Source: Emmonsiellopsis sp. PD_33 (lineage: Eukaryota > Ascomycota > Eurotiomycetes > Onygenales > Ajellomycetaceae). Taken from it: a DNA stretch of 64,000 nucleotides. The stretch spans positions 62,001 through 126,000 of the forward strand of contig JANTQF010000031.1 of assembly GCA_032988165.1 (NCBI GenBank), written 5' to 3'. This document shows, piece by piece, positions 23,496 through 34,859 of this stretch (positions within the stretch are counted from its first letter, which is position 1; every line of letters starts with the position of its first letter). Under the pieces are notes generated by a model. That model ran no database searches and had not been told where the DNA came from. It saw only the letters and a list, made by a program, of their open reading frames with translations. The position numbers and the translations under genes are program-made.

Positions 23496-24089
23496 AATGT
23501 TTAATATCAAAATAATATATAATATCAAAATAACATATAATATTAAAATAGAGTAAATTACACACATCAGCCTAAATAATAATGAATCTTTACTTTAGGT
23601 GTGTTTTTCAATGTACTAACAGCTAATGATGATAGTAGCAGGTAATAATAGTACTAACAGCTGATGACTTTAACTCCCTCTGTGACCTCCTCTTTAATAT
23701 CCATCTTTTTACCCATAATGGCATCTCAGCTGATTTTAATTCAATCAGATTATAGAAATCAGGCATATTGCCTCATCTGATTAACTTATAGAGATTATAT
23801 GAATTTCTTATCTCATTAATTGACTGATGACTTGTAATGCTGGTAGGATTATCATTACATATATATATATATATTTGTATCTGACCTGCCATTTAGTCAT
23901 ACACATGAATAAACCATAATTAATGACTTCAGAACAGCTAGATGTCTAAATCAGCCAAAGAGACATCATCTACTAATTATAAAATATATGTATAATATCT
24001 AGTTTGCCATACAATATGATTATAAAACCTTGACAGATTGTAAGTTGAGGGGTCCATGCAGGGCATAATTTAATTGATTATATTAGCCC

Positions 24090-24300
24090 AGATGGGCTAG
24101 TTATTAGTACTATATGATATTGAATATTAGCAGACCAACATTAGTAAATATTAGTGCTATGTGATATTAAATATTAGTAGACTAACATTGATGGTTGTTA
24201 CTACCATATGATATTCAATATTAATGATACAATATTTATGGTTACTTGTTAATGGTTGCTGGCAGTTCATAGAATAATTAATATTAGTAGTTGAATGTTG
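24090..24300 (+). repeat. Tandem repeats of about 55-78 bp, X copy 1
   Basis: Three to four diverged units around gatattaaatattagtaga plus ctaacattgatggttgttac. The counterpart is 49770-49945. Confidence 0.45.
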
Positions 24301-24363
24301 ATGTAGGTTATGTCAAGCCTGTGATAACTTGATGAGAAATATAAGGAAAATACTTGTATTTTA

Positions 24364-25265
24364 ATGTTCTTTTACTCATTACTTTTCAGTCATATAGTAT
24401 GCTTTGATTTCTCTGCCCCAACCTCCTCTTTTCATTCTATCCTCAATGACCTATATATTCTACCTTTTTACTATATATATATCTTATATATCTATACTAT
24501 TAATATGTTTATCTCTTCTCCTACTGAGTGTCTTCTACTATCTTCTAGGCTCTATCTAGACTTCAGTCCTTCTGTTTTCTTACTATCTTTAGTAGTTGTT
24601 TGGGATCCTTTTAACATTTCTTATTATAATGCCCTTAATGACATTCTGGGTCCTAGGCTTCCTAATGATTTTATAGAGACCCTATAATCTGAGTGGGTAG
24701 ATGAGGCTACTTGATTGACTGTACTAGTATTACCTATCTTCATTCTATTTGCTTGTAAGTGAGTGCTGTCAGTACTTTTTGTTGCTGTATCAGTATTGCT
24801 GGTATGATCTATCTCTATAGCTCTATTAGCTATACTGATACTACCAGTATGGTCTGTTTCTTTCTTGCCTGATATATCTACTTGATTGAGGGCTGAATAT
24901 GAGGCCTATGATTGCTGAATGTATGAGATAAACTATTATTTTAACTATCTTATATATTATCTTTATTAGTTCTGATGTTCTCTGTGTGTCTGTATGCTAT
25001 ATATCTTCTCTGTGAATTCCTCTTCTTGTTAGCTGCTCTGATTAAACCTAGACACACTGAACACTAAGTATATTGAGAACTAATAGTATATTACTTGTGG
25101 CAGCTGTTGCAGGTATGATGTAAAATGAATGCCTAATTAGATGAAGGCATAGAGCTTAAAGGAGTCTTAAGTGTAGAGTCTGAAAGAAAAGAAGATACTA
25201 ACTCTACTATAAAGAGAGTAGAGGATGAAAAACCTCAGAGAGGCATGAGTATCTTCCTGCTGAAA
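24364..25265 (+). pseudogene. Unrecognised gene-like tract B of X copy 1
   Basis: A long stretch with few stops in one frame (YYNALNDILGPRLPNDFIE, then VLPIFILLA, later YEAYDCWMYEINYYF). Copy 2 (50035-50940) has the same reading. Its repeat content is low compared with the flanks. No family is recognised; it could be an exon of a larger decayed gene. Confidence 0.35.
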
Positions 25266-25384
25266 TAAAAGAATGATACTAGAACTAGATTCATATAAAG
25301 TAATATCTAATAAAAAGGATAATTATTATTAATACTTTATTAGATGGTCAATGTGTCCATACAGTTATATATTTAATTTGAAAT

Positions 25385-25690
25385 TTAAAAGCTTTTGTAA
25401 AGTACTATATTCCTTCCCTTTTAATTTGAGTACTTTTATGAAGTGTCATGTCCTCTCTCTTTCAATTTGAGCTTTCATAAAGTGCTGTGTCTCTCCCCTT
25501 TTGATTTAAGTGCTTTAATAAAATACTATGTCTCTCCCCTTTCAATTTAAGTGCTTTTATGAACTGCTATATCCTCCCTCTTTTAACTTGAGCTTTTATA
25601 AAGTACTGTGTCCCTCTCATTTCCATTTAGGTACTTTTACAAAGTGTTATGTTCCTCCCCTTTTGATTCAAAAGCTTTTGCAAAGCTTCA
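25385..25690 (+). repeat. Tandem array of about 40-bp units (aagtgcttttataaagtgct), X copy 1
   Basis: About seven units ending in pyrimidine-rich tgtccctccccttttaattt. The counterpart is 51058-51360. It lies upstream of a 5'-UTR-like C/T-rich stretch. Confidence 0.65.
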
Positions 25691-25719
25691 TATATAAAAA
25701 AGATAAAAAGTTCTAAATA

Positions 25720-26820
25720 TCTAGCTCTTTTCTATCTTTTTCCTATCTTTTTTTTCTCTTTCCTTAGATATCTTTTTTCCTACTAAAGATCATCAATATT
25801 CTCCTCCCTATATTATACTGACTATAACTATATTGAAATAAACTCTCAAACTACCTCCCTTTCTCTCTGAAAAGAAAATTCTGTTACCTCCCTCCTCTAA
25901 TATCACATTCAATACAAAAGATGTATGTATAAAACTTTGACACCATAAAATAGAGAAGTAGTAAGACTAATATAATATATAGATTAGTATATGGATTACT
26001 CACTAACCAGCATTAAATACTGTCTGTTGCTGGCTAGGAGCTGACACACTTCTATCATAACCCTTATCCTGACACCCAGGCACTACTAGCCTGGCCTGAA
26101 AGAAATGTGATGTACATATGGAATGTGATTGAACCTACTAACTTTATCCATTCTGAATACTTCTATATGAATGTACTATTAGTTCAATCTTATAGATAAT
26201 AATCTGATATATGATAAATTGATTTCCCTTATTATGCCTACTAAGTATGCTATTGATCATTTCCTGTCTGTGTTTAAATCCCTAGTCATTTTAGGGGGTG
26301 TTGTGAAAACTGCCTATGAAATAATTACTACTAATACACTATATGAGATATATACTAAAATAATATATTTTAGACTTCCCCTCTAGGTTCTTTTCTGCCT
26401 CTCACCCCTTATGTCAGTGATCAGCCTGAGTCTATACCTAATAACCCCATCATTATTGATTGAGTGGAGGGTTAGATGATCTCCTCCCTTAAAGGGTAGG
26501 TTTAGAGGCTTTAAAATCTGAATGAATCTTACTTTATTTCTTTTAATTAATTTAATTGACTTTATTTTTAGATGCTTGATTTCAAGAGGTAGATCTAACT
26601 TTCTATCTGAGCTTTTTACTGTCTCTTTTCCTTCTACTTTATATGTATAGCTAGGTTGATTTTGGGTGCTAGTTTTTCATTTTTTTAAAGAGTAAGATTG
26701 GCCAGTAATCTTAGAATGTTACTTCTTTATTATTTTAGCTTTTTTTTTGCCTGTCTTTATGTCTTTATCCTTTATTTCTCTATTTAATTTATGTGACTGT
26801 GTTATTTACTACCCTCTGTA
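25720..26820. other. Decayed sequence of X without a recognised gene
   Basis: Pyrimidine-rich at 25720-25920, then short frames with many stops. It contains a recurring aatgtactattagttcaatc segment also in copy 2 (51840-51860). I see no family motif. Confidence 0.35.
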
Positions 26821-26824
26821 TTAA

Positions 26825-27205
26825 TATTAGTGGAGGTATCTCCATCAATACTTATATCAATTATATCAATATTAGCTGGTGTGTCTCTACCACTGTCTCC
26901 ATCAATGTTGGTAGAGATGTCCTCTTGGCCACTTATATTAGCTGTATTAATATTAGTTAGTGTGTTCCTGCCACTGTCCCTATTAATATTAGTGGAGGTG
27001 TCCCCTTGGCTACTTATATTAGCTGTGCTAATATTAGCTGGTGTGTTCCTACTACTATCCCTATTAATATTAGTAGAGGTATCCCTATCATCACTACTTG
27101 TATTAAGTTGTGTTAATATTAGATGGTGTGTTCCTACTCCTATCTATATTAATATTAGCAGCTTAGATGTCTATATTACTATTTATATTAGCTATGCTAA
27201 TATTA
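26825..27205 (+). repeat. 72 bp satellite array, forward orientation, X copy 1
   Basis: About five units. Each has attaatattagtggaggtgt, cccttggccacttatattag and ctgtgctaatattagctggt blocks. The same satellite occurs inverted at 30540-31190. Copy 2 has it at 52480-52870. Confidence 0.7.
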
Positions 27206-30200
27206 GCTCTATTATAATCTATTTCTTTAATATTACCTACTACTCTATTTTATGCTATTAGATGTGTACATCTCTTTCCTGCTTCATTTGAGAGATTGAT
27301 GCTTATCTTCTTGTTTGTATGTGAGCAAATTTTAGCATCTTTTTTTGACTACCTAGATTAGACCAATTAGTAATGGGCCATGTCTAAGTATTCAAGCCTT
27401 TTTATTAGTAGTAGAATAGATATGCTAAAATTTACTAGTATATGAATGAGAAGATAGTCTGCTGTACTATCACTATCTGATGCTATAACTCTTATACTAA
27501 CTCTCAACCTCTACTCCTACCTACAGTGGTTTTCTCTGTTAGTGATGTTCAGAATGAATAAATGTGAATGTGAATGCAATAAATAAATGAATATATAAAT
27601 AGATGATCAATTAATAGCTAGGCTGCTACTAATATGAATTGCTTGGGAAGGGGATGACTCATATACAGCTATGGAGCCCAGCCAGTACTAATGTGAGATT
27701 AATTATAAAGGAAGAAATTAATTATAGGTAAACTTCAGCTATCAGCACTGATGGTACAGAACTGTGGGATCTAATAGATTAAGATGAATTATGATTGACA
27801 CTATTCTTATTATTTTTCAGAAGAAAATATTACTTTAGGAAAAAATTGCACTGATTATGTCTATCTTTAGTGATTCTCCCCTTTCTATCATATTCCTGCT
27901 TCAGATGGCTGTATACTAACTGTTTTTATTATAATAATACTAATTTTGATTGATATGTCTTATTTTAATAAAATACCTACTATGTGCTGACTTGACTCTC
28001 ATCAGTTAGTTACTAATAGTTATTCTCTTACTTCTATTCTACTACTTAAAAATTACCTTGCTCCATTCTTTTCTTACCTCTAATTATATTGGATTCTACC
28101 TCACTGTCTGCTGAATTAGTGCACTTCTTATCCCTGAAGTCTTTTTTTTTTCTTTAAAGCTTTTAAAATCAACATTAAAAAAAGCTGTGAAGGTGAGGAT
28201 TAGTTGACATACAGCTTGAGATGAGTTCTGTAAGTTAGTAGTTAGGAGTAGATTAGTCTGAATAGTATATAATTTTGATATTCAAATTTAAAGCCTATAC
28301 TGATAAGATAGTTTGAAATTAAGCCTGTAGCACAGCCTGGCAGAAATGGATCAAAGTGTAGGTAGGAGCCTATTATTAATAATTACTATGATAATAAGAA
28401 TATGAGTAAGGATGATAGTTTAAAAGAAGTTGATAGTAATATGAATATAGAAGATGAGTCTTACCTTCTCCCAAATAAGTAAAGATTAATTGAGCTAGGC
28501 CTGATGAGTTATTTTCTTTATCATGTTGTGTCTATCAATATTAATGTTGTTATGAGATGATTTCACCTATTAGTATTAATATGAGTCTACTTACATTTTA
28601 TAGTGTTAGTACTAAAACTAACTGATTATTTGAGTTAGAACTCTATACTACTATAAAGATTATCTCTTTCAACTAGGAGTTTTTTCTTGAGTTCTCATAA
28701 TGATTGAATTTTCTTGAGCTCTACTAGCAGCTATTAAACTCTTCTTATCACATCTGATGTAATTGAAGATAATATGACTGAGAAGGGTGAAGAGTGTCTT
28801 GCATGAGCTGAATCAAAGTGAAGATCAGATAGAAGTAAAATACAAGATAATAATTATATCCTTTTTGATGATATTAGGGTCTTATGTGCTGAAAGGCTGT
28901 ATTCTAACTATGAAATTCCACTATCATAGTGGATATCTTAGTTAGAAGAAAAGAAGCTCTTGATGTTGGAATTAATAAAGAAGATATAAAAAATATGGTA
29001 TGAGGAGTTAATTAAGTAGTAGAATTAAATGGGAGATATAATTGATTCTAAAAATTAGCTAATAAAGTAATCTAACTATTAGAAGGCATGAATGATAGTT
29101 CCTCTAAACATATTACTTACATGCTAATACTCTAATACTAATATAATACTAGTAGATTTTTGAATACATTGCTTCAGTTTGACATCATCATACAATGATG
29201 GTCAAAGCATACATTAATAGTATATTTAATGGTAGATACTTAAAGGAAGTAAATCTACAGAAGAAGATATAGATGGAGCTTCTAAAGAACTATTTTTATC
29301 TATGCTCAGATGATGTTTGTGATGAAAATAGGGTAAGCTCTGTTTTTCATTATTCTTAATCTCTATTAACTGACTTCATAGAACTTAAAATGTGGTATAT
29401 AATGGCTTTTCAATAATATTCTTCAGATGTTTATGAAGCTTTTCTATGGTCAAGGCCAGCATGGCTTAGTAAGTAACTTACTTATATGAAAGTTCTTTAA
29501 GTATTCTAAATAGAAGTCTGCTGCCATCCTTCCTATCTTTATCATAATCAATTTGGTGTACTTTGTGATTAGGAATTTTAAATAAATAATTGGTCAGTCT
29601 GGAAATACAGGATCAAAATTTAATGGAGCTTTAGCCTTTTGTAAGAATTAAACTTTATGATTACATGGAATTAAATCTTTATTACTAACATTTGCAATTA
29701 GGAAAATTCAAGAATTTAATAGCCATGTGGGAGGAAATGTATGAGGAGTGAAGAGATATACTAAGATATATTATTTAAAAATGAGTTTGAAATCTTTCTG
29801 AATTCCAGAAGGGTGATGGGGAAACTACAGTGAATGAGATTATTACTAATCTGAATGCTGATATAATAGAAAATTTTGATTTATCTGAGCTAATGAATAA
29901 GGAATAGAAAGATGCAGAATGATTAATATATTTTTATAGATTTTCTATACTCTCTCTTATTTGCTTGGAATCTAACTCTACTTCTGAAATAATAGTGTAT
30001 TGATTCTTTTGCAGACTAGCTGTCTACAGCTTGAAGTTTATCTCTATAGTTATTAATACTCTGCTGATAACCTCATTAGTGCCCATAATGAAAGAAGTGT
30101 AGATTGTCATGATTTTTTAATGTTTGATCATCTTTATTGTATGGAACTATCTCTTACTGTAGTATATACTTATTACTGAGAGATCTCTTTATCTAATATT

Positions 30201-30539
30201 TCTCTTAGTAAGGTTATAATGTTATTTATTAATGACTTCTTTATAACTCTTATTTATACTTAATGCCTGCATTCTTAATTTCCTTACTCCTCCTTTTATT
30301 CCTCTCTTTCATCATTGTAACTACTTATTTTAAACAACATCTAGCACTATTCATTCAATGATTATTAATCTATCTTGATTTTATTTTTTACTGTTTATAG
30401 ATTCTGTACATTATAGATGAATAGTACTTTTACTAAATTGAGTAATAATAATAATTAATGTGATCAATATGTGATAGATGATAGTATCAGTAAAGATAAT
30501 ATTATTAATAATAGAGTATAGAGTATTGCTGATGCTATT
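27206..30539 (+). pseudogene. Segment between inverted satellite arrays, with unrecognised gene-like tract C
   Basis: About 28290-30110 reads as a decayed gene on the + strand. Pieces are IINNYYDNKNMSKDDSLKEV, VLCAERLYSNYEIPLS, TDFIELKMWYIMAFQQ, and later TVNEIITNLNADIIENFDL and LESNSTSEIIVY. Frame changes suggest introns. Copy 2 (53960-55790) preserves the same readings. Function unknown. The flanks 27206-28280 and 30110-30539 show nothing I can name. Confidence 0.35.
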
Positions 30540-31190
30540 GCCAACATTGATGTGAATAAGAGTAGGAACATACTGGCTAACATTAGTGTGGCTGATGTGA
30601 GTGGTAATAGGGATACCTCTAATAATATTAATGTGGATGGGGATAGAGACATACTAGCTAATATTAGTGCAACTAATGTAAGTGGTGATGGGGACACCTT
30701 CAACAACATTAATATGAATGGAGGTGAGGACACACTGGCTAATATTAATACAATTAATATAAGTAGTGATGAGGATACACTGGCCAACATTGATGCAACC
30801 AATGCAAGTAGTGATGAGGACACACTGGCTAATATTAATGTAATTAATGTAAGTGGCAATGAGGATACCTCTGACAACATTGATGTAGATGAGGGTAGGG
30901 ACACACTAGCTAATATTAGTATGACTAATGCAAGTGGTGATAGAGACATCTCTAATAATGTTAATGTAGATGGGAGTAAGAACACACCTACTAATATTAG
31001 TATAGCTAATATTGAGTGATGAAAGAGATATCTCCATCAAAATTGATGTGGATGGTAGCAGGAACACACTGTGTAATATTAGTATATCTAATGTAAGTAG
31101 TAATGAAGATACCTCTATGAATTTTAGCACAGTTAATACTATTAGTAGTAGTAATACCTCTACTAATATTAATATGATTAGGAATATTTA
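30540..31190 (-). repeat. 72 bp satellite array, inverted orientation, X copy 1
   Basis: About eight units, each the reverse complement of the 26825-27205 unit (for example ctaatattagtgcaactaat, ggggacaccttcaacaacat). It ends about 180 bp from the right end of X. Open frames on both strands here (GDRDTSNNIN type and LASVSLPSS type) are by-products of the repeat. Copy 2: 56210-56870. Confidence 0.7.
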
Positions 31191-31344
31191 CATTATTAAT
31201 ACTATTAGTGTGATTATTGCATTATAAGCATATATGAGAGACTAACTGCATGCAGTGGCTCCTGCACACTCTGAATGAGACTATATGATAAATTGCTGTG
31301 CCTGCCAAAACTGCATGAGTGTGCTTGTGCTGCCATGTGCCCCA

Positions 31345-31370
31345 CATGTAGCAAAAAGATTTTGCTGATG
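31345..31370 (-). repeat. Right terminal inverted repeat of X copy 1
   Basis: Read inward it is CATCAGCAAAATCTTTTTGC, matching the left end at 9073 apart from transition-type differences and a short A-run difference. Confidence 0.65.
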
Positions 31371-32706
31371 TAATTCCCAATGAGGAGGCTATAAATATCA
31401 ATAAAGTGGCCTTAAGAAGTAGAATCAATCTACTCTAAAGAATCCTCTTTCTTAATAAGAATAGGATAAATATAAGGATAAGAATCTTTACTATAATTAT
31501 AGTAAGTTAGGCCACTATACTTCTAATTATTAATCTAAGAAAAAGAATCCTAAGGATGTTATTAAGATCTCAGCAATTAATACACTAGATAATCTTTAGA
31601 AATAACTATACTCAGGCCTTTCATTCAGAATGGAAATCATAGACCCCCTTAATCAATCTGACCTCTTAGAATCTTTAAGAAAGTTAAAAGATCATTAATT
31701 ACATATAATCATTCAACTTGATACTCTTACTAGAATACTTCCAATTAGGTGCCTATTCAATTCTGATTTAGAAGTAGACTGTATTTCAGTTAATTTTATA
31801 GAGTTATATAGTTGGAAAGTATTAAAATCTATTACTCATAGTATAGTATAATTTGCTAATGAAACTTATTTCTATCACTATAACCTTATTAATACAACCT
31901 ATTAAATAACTGATTCAGAGGATTTTTCATAAGAAGAAAACCTGTCTTTTGAAGTTATCAATATAGTATATAAGGATATTATTTTGAGCATGCCTTGAAC
32001 ACTTACTAATAACTCATTAGTTGACTGGGTTACTTAAATGTGGTGTTTCTAACTTGCTGATATATAGATTTCTATTAAAAATCTCTCTGAGTTTATAGTA
32101 TTAGTTAAAGATGAATCATACATCTATTATATATCCAGCAATGTTTTAGTAGATACAAATAATCCTAAAGACAGTTAGATATGATTAATTCCTAACATCA
32201 ATTCTCTGAATATAGTAGACCCTTAAATCATCAAGATTTTTCAAGATTTCCAAGATGTTTTCTCTGAAGAAGAAGCTTTAAAGCTAGCTAATATTAGATG
32301 AATTACTCATGAAATTAACCTACATAACAGTAAGTTACTACTATATAGTCTGCTTTATAATCTATCAGTAATTAAGCTAGAAACACTTTAGAAATATCTT
32401 GAGGACATATAATTATAGAATTGGATTTGATCCTCTCAAAGCCCTGCAGGGGCTCCCATCCTATTTATATCTAAGAAGGATGATAGATTACATCTATGCA
32501 TAGACTATAGAGGTCTAAATAAGGTAATAATTAAAGATCATACCCCTTTACCTTTAATTAATGAGATGATGGATTAATTATCCAGGAAAAAGTATTTTTT
32601 AAAGTTTGATTTGCAAGATACCTATTATCAAATTCAGATAAAGAAGGGTGATAAATGGAAGACTACTTTTCAAATAAAATATAACAACTTTAAATATCTA
32701 GTTCTC
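31371..32706 (+). pseudogene. gag-pol: GA gag 3' end, protease and RT N-terminal half (Ty3/gypsy)
   Basis: Resumes GA after X. A CCHC knuckle is visible as YYNYSKLGHYTSNY (about 31487-31530; cysteines lost by C-to-T change). The protease core CLFNSDLEVDCIS (about 31750-31790) stands for the family D-S/T-G motif, with D and G altered. RT pieces are QSPAGAPILFISKKDDRLHL, CIDYRGLNKVIIKDHTPLPL (32500-32560), then KYFLKFDLQDTYYQIQIKKG and YLVL. It is cut at 32706 by GB and continues at 62097. Confidence 0.85.
32702..32706. other. Target-site duplication, left of GB
   Basis: TTCTC before the LTR at 32707. The partner after the right LTR (62092-62096) reads TTTTT, which is TTCTC with two C-to-T changes. 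Removing GB plus one copy restores the GA reading VL-L/P-F-G/N-LYNAxATFQ across the junction. Confidence 0.6.
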
Positions 32707-33166
32707 TATCATACTCTCATACTGATGATATATTATTCTGCCAGCCAGACATCCTACAACTACCTTATCAAACTTCATCATATATATCATTATATATCTC
32801 ATCATAGAGTTCTGCCCAGGCCTGGCTGGAGCACAGCATTATAGATAGATCTAGTAGCTCTGAGGAACTTCATATAGATAGCTACTAACCTTCCAGACTT
32901 GCTGGAGATCAGCAATTTATTTACTAATCTACCTAATGTTTGAAAATCCTCTCACCTATTTACCTATATATTCTCCTCTTTATGATATCAAGATATCTAC
33001 CTTCTTTAGTCTAGCAAAGCTCTTATTGATGAACTCTACCTCTCTGAGCTCTGAATAGTCTAATCTACTTATTAGCTCTCTATCCCTTCTGAGCATCAAC
33101 TAATACAGCACTGTCTCTATTTTTAATATAGTAATATTATCACTTAGATATTAGAGTGTGCTTACA
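32707..33166 (+). repeat. 5' LTR of gypsy element GB (LTR copy 2)
   Basis: 460 bp, starting TATCATACTC and ending GTGTGCTTACA. It aligns end to end with LTR copies 1 and 3. Confidence 0.85.
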
Positions 33167-34307
33167 ATTTGAATTGCTCTTCAGTCTATCTCAGATCAGT
33201 ATTTATTAATATATCAAACTCTTTAAATCAATAGACCATGAATACTCATACTAAATCTAATGTCCCTTCTGATAATATATCTATCTCATTAGGAGATCAT
33301 CAAACTTCTTCAACCAACACACCACTGAATCAGAATCAAGAAGGTCTATTCTTAACTAGACCTTGTGAAATCAAAACTGGAGATTCTAAGCCTTATTATG
33401 AAAATAATATTATAAAATATTAAATCTTTACCTGTTTTCTTGAATGAAAATATGAACTTACTCCTGACCATTTCAAACAAGATAGGCCTTGTATCCTATA
33501 TGCTATTACTCATCTATATGACACTATTAAGACTATTTGGAGCATCAAGGAAAATAAACTTTGCAATATAGATACTATGTACACTTGGAAATAGTTCAAA
33601 GAATTCCTCATGAATTAAATTGAAGATTACTGAAATTAAGACTATATAGCTGCTACTTAATTTCATAGCCTTATCCAACAAGAGAGTCAAACTGTTCATG
33701 CTTTTAAAGCCACCTTTAATGAATACTGGAATGAGCTTGAACTTGATCTCAAAACCTTATAAATGTAGTTTTTCTATGCTAAGTTGCATCCTTCTATTTA
33801 AAATACAATTAATAACTATCAAGAGATTCCTATAGATTGAACTCAACTAGTTAACCTTACTTCTTATCTTCAAACCCAACTTAAGAAGACTAGAACCTCT
33901 AAACAACCTACTAGTAAGCAGCCTGATTCTAATAAAAATCAGAATACTAATTTCTAATGAGAAGGCTGTAAATGTTAATGAAGTAGCTCTAAAAAGTAGA
34001 ATTAATTTGCTCTGAAGAATCTTCTTTCTCAATAAGAATAAGATAAATGTAAGAATAAGAATCTTTATTATAATTATAGCAAGTCAGGCTACTATGCTTC
34101 TAATTATTAATCTAAGAAAAAGGATCCTAAGGATGTTATTAAGGTCTCAGCAATTAATATACTAGATAATCCCTAGAAATAACTACACTTAGACCCCTCA
34201 TCTAGAATGGAAATCATAGACCCCCTTGACTAACCTGACCCCTTAGAATCTTTAAGAAAGTTAAAAGATTATTAATTATATATAACCATTCAACTTGATA
34301 CTCCTAC
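33167..34307 (+). pseudogene. gag: GB gag and start of protease region
   Basis: ATG at 33238; 61 codons stay open (MNTHTKSNVPSDNISISLGD...). The rest is readable through stops: DTMYTWK-FKEFL, ESQTVHAFKATFNEYWNELE, AKLHPSI, and a knuckle YYNYSKSGYYASNY near 34055-34100. It then parallels GA up to ..IQLDTPT and stops abruptly at 34307, where GA continues RILPIRCLFNSDLEVDC. Confidence 0.8.
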
Positions 34308-34461
34308 GGTCAAGTCAGCTCCAGGCTGACTCTGAACTAGCATAAAAATCACAATCTTGCTCCTGTAGTCTCCAGACTTTAAGCAATCTACATGTAGGCC
34401 TCACACCCCTCTGGTATTACATGGGATGTTGACTGTCCCCATATTGCCTCAGAATAATCTT

Positions 34462-34599
34462 GTGCATGAAGGAAGAACCCTAATGCATCTCATACATACC
34501 TTATTGTGCATCCTTCCTCAGTATTAATGTGTGCATGAAGGGAGAACCCTAATACATCTCATGTATACCTTATTACACATTCTTCCTCAGTATTAGTAT
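34462..34599 (+). repeat. Two 69 bp direct repeats near the left end of X copy 2
   Basis: Units begin gtgcatgaaggaagaaccct (34462) and gtgcatgaagggagaaccct (34531). Same spacing as in copy 1. Confidence 0.55.
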
Positions 34600-34859
34600 G
34601 GGTCAGAAGGCAAGGCTCCAATAGATTATATATATATATGTAATTGATTATGTATGTAATTACTATTACTACATTGTGTAAATACATCATTATTAATTAA
34701 TTACTCTGCCTGCTTTACACATCTAGATTTCACACAACCTCACATCTTCATCTATTAGCATGCCTCACACATTATGACAAGCTAACTACCTTCACAGTCA
34801 TTCATGCTATCACTCTGATTGCAAGTTCATAGCAATGAATCTAAGTAAGCTGACCCTAC

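Larger units (their letters stand above)
9073..31370. mobile_element. X copy 1: 22.3 kb Plavaka-type DNA transposon with a SNF2 gene
   Basis: The ends are terminal inverted repeats. The left reads CATTAACAAAAAAATTTTTT and the right, read inward, CATCAGCAAAATCTTTTTGC. They differ mainly by C/T and G/A changes and two to three bases in the A run. TA flanks both sides and the GA gag is split cleanly. Contents, left to right: subterminal 69 bp repeats, AT microsatellite, a 3 kb minisatellite-like tract, Plavaka transposase (-), 62 bp repeats, SNF2-family ATPase (-), a hypothetical gene (+), more repeats and hypothetical tracts (+), and two inverted 72 bp satellite arrays. A second copy is at 34308-57032. 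All coding frames are full of stops, so this copy cannot make its own transposase. Confidence 0.75.

Noticed and set aside
30464..30985. 173-codon open frame on the minus strand (Leu/Ser repeats), and its 155-codon partner on the plus strand (GDRDTSNNIN repeats)
   Set aside because: Both arise from a 72 bp satellite whose unit length is a multiple of three, so several frames stay open. The same sequence occurs inverted at 26825.
9073..31370. X as a Starship, Helitron or Maverick/Polinton
   Set aside because: No tyrosine-recombinase, Rep/helicase or protein-primed polymerase readings found. The ends are inverted repeats with a 2 bp duplication and the enzyme readings fit Plavaka.
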